DNA from: JALZAQ01 sp038253885
GTDB taxonomy: Bacteria; Gemmatimonadota; Gemmatimonadetes; Gemmatimonadales; Gemmatimonadaceae
Direction of reading: 5' to 3'
Assembly (NCBI GenBank): GCA_038253885.1
Contig: JBBSGP010000080.1
Location: 1 to 9,324 of the forward strand
DNA: 9,324 nt
Every line of letters begins with the position of its first letter. Within the stretch, counting starts at the first letter, position 1. Of this stretch, positions 5,553 through 9,324 are shown in pieces. Below the pieces are notes generated by a model. The model worked only from the letters and a program-made list of their open reading frames with translations, was not told where the DNA came from and did no database searches. The position numbers and the translations under genes are program-made.

Positions 5553-8063
5553 ATGGCCCGCGTCTCCCGAAAGGAAGAGATCCTCCGCTCCGAGCTGCCG
5601 CCCACGCTGCCGCTCATGGCGCTCCGCTCGACGATCGTGTATCCGCTCGGCACGATCGCGGTGCAGATGGGGGCACCCGAGAATCTCGCCATCCTTCGCT
5701 CCCACGAAGACAACGGGCTGATCGTCGGACTGCTCGTCGCCAGTGGCGAGATGGACGAGCCGATCCACCCGGACTCCTTCGTCGGACGCGTCGGCGTCGC
5801 GGCTCGCGTGCACGAGCGGATCAACCTGCCCGGCGACACGATACAGATCACGCTGCAAGGGCTCCGGCGCATCGTGATCGAGGACGTGGCCTCACGCGAG
5901 CCGTTCCCGGTCGCCGGCGTGAGGCCGGCGCGTGAGACGCCTCTCGATCCACTCGAGGGCGAGGAGCTCATGGCCCGGCTGGTGGCCGCAGCCGAGACGC
6001 TCGCCGAGCTCGTGGACCGCATCCCCGATGAGGTGCCGGCCATCCTCAAGATGAACATGTCCGATCCGGGGCGCTTCGCCGATCTCGCCGCCACGAACAT
6101 GAACTTCCGGATCTCCGAGAAGGACGAAGTGCTCCAACGCCTGGACATCGGAGAGCGCATCCGCTTCGTCCTGAGCCGCCTCGAGCGAGAGGTCGCTCGG
6201 GCGCGGGTGATGGAGGACATCAAGCGCCAGACCGAGGTCAAGATCGAGCAGCACCAGCGCGAGTTCTACCTTCGCCAGCAGCTGCGCGCCATCCAGACCG
6301 AGCTCGGTGAGGCCGATCCGGGCGAGAAGGAGGCCGTTGATCTGCTCAAGAAGATCGAGCTGGTGAACCTTCCGGAGCGAGCCGCGCAGGAGGCGCGACG
6401 GGAGACCGATCGGCTACGCCAGCTCTCCCCCGCCTCCAGCGAGTATCAGGTCATCCGCAATTATCTGGATTGGCTGCTGGCCCTCCCCTGGCACAAGCGC
6501 TCGGGCGACGAGCAGATCGCGCTCAGCAAGGTCCAGGAGGCGCTCGACAGCCGGCATTACGGGATCAAGGAGGCGAAGGACCGCATCATCGAGTACCTCG
6601 CTGTGCGGAAGCTGCGCGGCGGCGATCCGCACGGCCCCATTCTCTGCTTCGCCGGTCCGCCCGGCACCGGTAAGACGTCGCTCGGCGAGGCGATCGCGCA
6701 GTCCATCGGACGGGAGTTCTATCGCATCTCGGTGGGTGGCGTCCGGGACGAGGCCGAGATCCGCGGCCACCGCAGAACCTACGTCGGCGCCATGCCGGGC
6801 CTGCTCATCCAGGCGCTCCGGCGAGTCCAGACGAAGGATCCGGTGTTGATGATCGACGAGATCGACAAGATGACCCACGGCGGGATGAGCGGTGACCCGA
6901 CGGCGGCGATGCTGGAAGTGCTCGACCCGTCCCAGAACGATGAGTTCGTCGACCACTATATCAACCTCCCGTTCGATCTCTCGGCGGTGCTGTTCATCTG
7001 CACCGCCAACAACATCTACGACATCCCGGCCGCGCTGCGCGACCGCATGGAGGTCATCCGGGTCTCCGGCTACACGATCGAGGAGAAGGTGGAGATCGCC
7101 TGGCGCTATCTGATGCCGACGCTGCTCGAGGAGCATGGCATCAGCGACAAGGACATCCAGTTCACCGATGAGGTCCTCGAGTCCATCTCCAGCGGCTACT
7201 CGCGCGAAGCCGGGCTGCGCGGGTTCTCGCGCAATCTCGCCGCCATCATGAGGCGGCGAGCGCGGAAGAAGGCGGATGGGGAGGAAGGCGCCTGGGTGGT
7301 CGACACGCCGCTCGTGGAGGAGATCCTGGGCCCACCGCGCTACGCCCGCGAGGAAGCGGAGACCGAGCCGGAAGTGGGGGCCGTGACCGGCCTCGCGTGG
7401 ACCGCCACCGGGGGCGACATCATGGTCATCGAGGCGCTGAAGATGACCGGCTCCGGACGTCTCATCGTCACCGGACAGCTGGGCGACGTGATGCGTGAGT
7501 CCGTCGACGCGGCCTACTCGTACGTGCGGTCCCGATCGAAGGCGATCGGCATCGAGGACTCGGTCTTCAAGGACTACGATCTGCACATCCATCTTCCGGC
7601 GGGCGCCATTCCAAAGGATGGGCCGAGCGCCGGGATCACCATGACGCTCGCGATCGCCAGCTCGCTGAGCGACCGGCCGGTGCGGCGCGACGTCGCCATG
7701 ACGGGTGAGGTCACCTTGCGCGGCCGAGTCCTCGAGATCGGAGGGGTCAAGGAGAAGGTGATGTCAGCGTACCGCGCCGGCTTGCGGCAGGTGATTCTCC
7801 CCAAGTCCAACGAGAAGGACCTGCGCGACATCCCGGACGAGGTGCGGCAGAACATGGTCTTCAACTTCGTGCACAGCATGGACGAAGTTCTGCGCCTCGC
7901 GCTCCTGCCGCCGCCGGAGCGGATGGTCGCCGACATGTTGACCATGGGGCCGGAGAGCGAGCGTCGCCCGTCCGAGCGTCCCCCCGCCGTTCCGCGCGAC
8001 GACCGTCCCGAGCCCCGTCACTCGCTGACGCCGGAGCCGGCCGGGGAGAAGACGCCACGCTGA
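5553..8063 (+). CDS. lon: ATP-dependent protease Lon (LonA type)
   Basis: Lon is a cytoplasmic hexameric AAA+ serine protease that unfolds and degrades misfolded and selected regulatory proteins. The 836-residue product is complete. The N-terminal substrate-binding domain (about 15-210) opens with LPPTLPLMALRSTIVYPLG. A charged helical linker follows (about 210-260). The AAA+ module has Walker A GPPGTGKT at 368-375, Walker B VLMIDEID at 431-438, GGVRDEAEIRGHRRTYVGAM at 395-414 and arginine-finger-like R498 in DRMEV. The protease domain has S692 in PKDGPSAG and K735 in GGVKEKV, 43 residues apart as in E. coli Lon. A tail rich in Pro, Arg and Glu (about 797-836) extends past the usual end. The ATG at 5553 is the first start after an in-frame TGA at 5490, but it has no Shine-Dalgarno. 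Lon heads the plus-strand unit and overlaps the next gene. Confidence 0.98.
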   Translation: MARVSRKEEILRSELPPTLPLMALRSTIVYPLGTIAVQMGAPENLAILRSHEDNGLIVGLLVASGEMDEPIHPDSFVGRVGVAARVHERINLPGDTIQITLQGLRRIVIEDVASREPFPVAGVRPARETPLDPLEGEELMARLVAAAETLAELVDRIPDEVPAILKMNMSDPGRFADLAATNMNFRISEKDEVLQRLDIGERIRFVLSRLEREVARARVMEDIKRQTEVKIEQHQREFYLRQQLRAIQTELGEADPGEKEAVDLLKKIELVNLPERAAQEARRETDRLRQLSPASSEYQVIRNYLDWLLALPWHKRSGDEQIALSKVQEALDSRHYGIKEAKDRIIEYLAVRKLRGGDPHGPILCFAGPPGTGKTSLGEAIAQSIGREFYRISVGGVRDEAEIRGHRRTYVGAMPGLLIQALRRVQTKDPVLMIDEIDKMTHGGMSGDPTAAMLEVLDPSQNDEFVDHYINLPFDLSAVLFICTANNIYDIPAALRDRMEVIRVSGYTIEEKVEIAWRYLMPTLLEEHGISDKDIQFTDEVLESISSGYSREAGLRGFSRNLAAIMRRRARKKADGEEGAWVVDTPLVEEILGPPRYAREEAETEPEVGAVTGLAWTATGGDIMVIEALKMTGSGRLIVTGQLGDVMRESVDAAYSYVRSRSKAIGIEDSVFKDYDLHIHLPAGAIPKDGPSAGITMTLAIASSLSDRPVRRDVAMTGEVTLRGRVLEIGGVKEKVMSAYRAGLRQVILPKSNEKDLRDIPDEVRQNMVFNFVHSMDEVLRLALLPPPERMVADMLTMGPESERRPSERPPAVPRDDRPEPRHSLTPEPAGEKTPR

Positions 8064-9324
8064 TCGACAGCAACAACCCCTGGGTCCAGTTCGCGATCCA
8101 GGTGACCGTCGGCACGCTGGCGGGTGGTCTGTCGGACGCTGTCGCGGTGCGGATGCTCTTCCGTCCCCACGCGCGGCGATTCGGCTTTCAGGGGGCGATC
8201 CCCAAGAACAAGGCGCGCCTCGCGCGGAGCATCGGAAGGACCGTCGGCGAGCGGCTCCTGTCGCCCGCCGATGTGACCGAAGATCTGGCGCGATCAGGAG
8301 TCCGGGAAACGTTCGACAGCAAGCTGCGCGAGCTCATCGAGCGTTTGCTCGACACCGACCGTGCGTCCATCCGCGAGCTGTTGCCGGCAGCGGTCGCGGA
8401 GGAGATCGAGAGCTCGCTGGACGGGCTCGCGCCGCTGGCGGTGGAGCAATTGACGCGTTTCGTCGCGTCGGAGGACTTCGAGGGCCGCGTGCGCGGCTTC
8501 GTCGCGCGAACCCGAGCCGAGCTCGCGTCGCTGGCGCTCGGCGATGTGCTCACGGCCGAGCGGCGTGCGGACATCGCCGCGCGAGCGGCCGCGTGGGCGG
8601 AAGACTTCTCGCAGTCGCCCGACCTCGAAGCAGCCGTTCGCGACTATCTCGTGCGGCGGTCCGAGGATTGGCTCGGCTCATCCACTCCCCTTCTGGAGAA
8701 GGTCCCCCCGGCCGTCGTGCGGGCGATCGAGAGCGCCATCGATGCGTATCTCCCGCTCGCCGTCGCGAAGCTCGGCAGCTTCCTGCACCAGCCGGCTTCC
8801 CGGGAGAAGATCAGGGATGCGCTGCACGGACTCTTCCAGCGCTTCGTCGACGATCTCCGCTTTCACGAGCGGCTGATCGCGCGCCTGATGGTCACCGAGC
8901 GCACGTTCGACAAGCTCATCGATTCGCTCGAGACCGATGGAGTGGAGCAGGTCGCCACCTTGCTGGACGATCCGGTGGTGCGCGATGAGATCACTCGATC
9001 GATTCACGACGCGGTGCTCACCTACCTTCGGAAGCCGCTCTCGGAGGTGGTGGGCACGCCCGACAGCCAGCGCGGCCAGGAGCTGGTGGGCGTCGTTGGT
9101 GACTCCGTGCTCAAGCTGCTGCGGGCCGACCGGACTCGCTCCTTCCTGGTCGCCCGGCTCGAGCAGACGCTCGAGCGTTCCGAGTCGCGCACCTGGGGCG
9201 AGCTACTCGCTCCGCTGGACGACGACCTGCTCGCCGGCTGGATCGCGCAGGGCGCTCGGTCGGCGAAGGTCCGCGATCTCGCCCAGGATGCGGTGCGTGG
9301 GGCTATCGCCAAGGCGCTGTCGCG
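8060..9324 (+). CDS. DUF445-family membrane-associated protein, N-terminal part (runs off the right edge)
   Basis: The open frame of at least 421 codons has no stop up to the window end. Its beginning resembles the DUF445 (YheB/YjiN-like) family: a hydrophobic segment at about residues 11-34 ending in AVRMLFRP, followed by GFQGAIPKNKARLARSIGRT, matching the family pattern of a membrane helix, FRP and a G-x-x-G-x-IPK box. The rest is a long, charged, mostly helical region with repeated amphipathic segments; a C-terminal membrane helix, seen in relatives, would be outside the window. No ATG, GTG or TTG stands in frame near lon's end. The best start is CTG at 8060, whose last two bases are shared with lon's TGA, with GGGGAG 11 bases upstream. 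GTG at 8102 is the alternative but would cut into the membrane segment. The molecular function of the family is not known to me; translation is probably coupled to lon. Confidence 0.85.
   Translation, partial: MIDSNNPWVQFAIQVTVGTLAGGLSDAVAVRMLFRPHARRFGFQGAIPKNKARLARSIGRTVGERLLSPADVTEDLARSGVRETFDSKLRELIERLLDTDRASIRELLPAAVAEEIESSLDGLAPLAVEQLTRFVASEDFEGRVRGFVARTRAELASLALGDVLTAERRADIAARAAAWAEDFSQSPDLEAAVRDYLVRRSEDWLGSSTPLLEKVPPAVVRAIESAIDAYLPLAVAKLGSFLHQPASREKIRDALHGLFQRFVDDLRFHERLIARLMVTERTFDKLIDSLETDGVEQVATLLDDPVVRDEITRSIHDAVLTYLRKPLSEVVGTPDSQRGQELVGVVGDSVLKLLRADRTRSFLVARLEQTLERSESRTWGELLAPLDDDLLAGWIAQGARSAKVRDLAQDAVRGAIAKALS

Noticed and set aside
6414..7592. Open frame of 392 codons on the minus strand inside lon
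   Set aside because: It is antisense to the highly conserved ATPase and protease domains and shows no recognisable motif.

Overview
The window is GC-rich and packed with genes, and every coding frame has third positions dominated by G or C. It looks like an ordinary chromosomal housekeeping region. I saw no insertion sequence, integrase, phage gene, CRISPR array, rRNA or tRNA. The protein signatures and GC level fit a member of Gemmatimonadota or a related high-GC lineage. That is inference, because no taxonomic marker was compared.

The left part (1-5460) is read on the minus strand as a translation and protein-targeting cluster. In transcription order it holds ffh (signal recognition particle GTPase), rpsP (ribosomal protein S16), rimM (16S rRNA processing), trmD (tRNA m1G37 methyltransferase), an aldehyde dehydrogenase of the succinate-semialdehyde type, an unrecognised 114-residue protein, rplS (ribosomal protein L19), and the 5' part of rnhB (RNase HII), which leaves the window at base 1. 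The order ffh-rpsP-rimM-trmD-rplS-rnhB is a widely conserved bacterial arrangement. The unusual part is that two genes with no obvious role in translation, the dehydrogenase and the small protein, sit between trmD and rplS. Spacing is tight: rimM and trmD share ATGA, rimM starts 1 base after rpsP, and the dehydrogenase starts 8 bases after trmD. The cluster therefore probably acts largely as one operon, with a possible extra promoter in front of rplS.

The right part (5553-9324) is read on the plus strand. It holds lon, a full-length ATP-dependent LonA protease, followed by a DUF445-family membrane-associated protein of unknown function that runs off the right end. Lon's stop codon overlaps the apparent start of the DUF445 gene in a CTGA arrangement, so the DUF445 gene seems to use CTG as its start and to be translationally coupled to lon.

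The two transcription units diverge from a 92-base intergenic region (5461-5552). This region has a good extended -10 box facing lon, a weaker promoter facing ffh, and an inverted repeat that overlaps the ffh -35 and lies at the predicted start of the lon transcript. I did not find a clearly new biological system. The best candidates for a second look are the unknown CPDC protein with its dehydrogenase partner, the lon-DUF445 coupling, and the shared lon/ffh control region.
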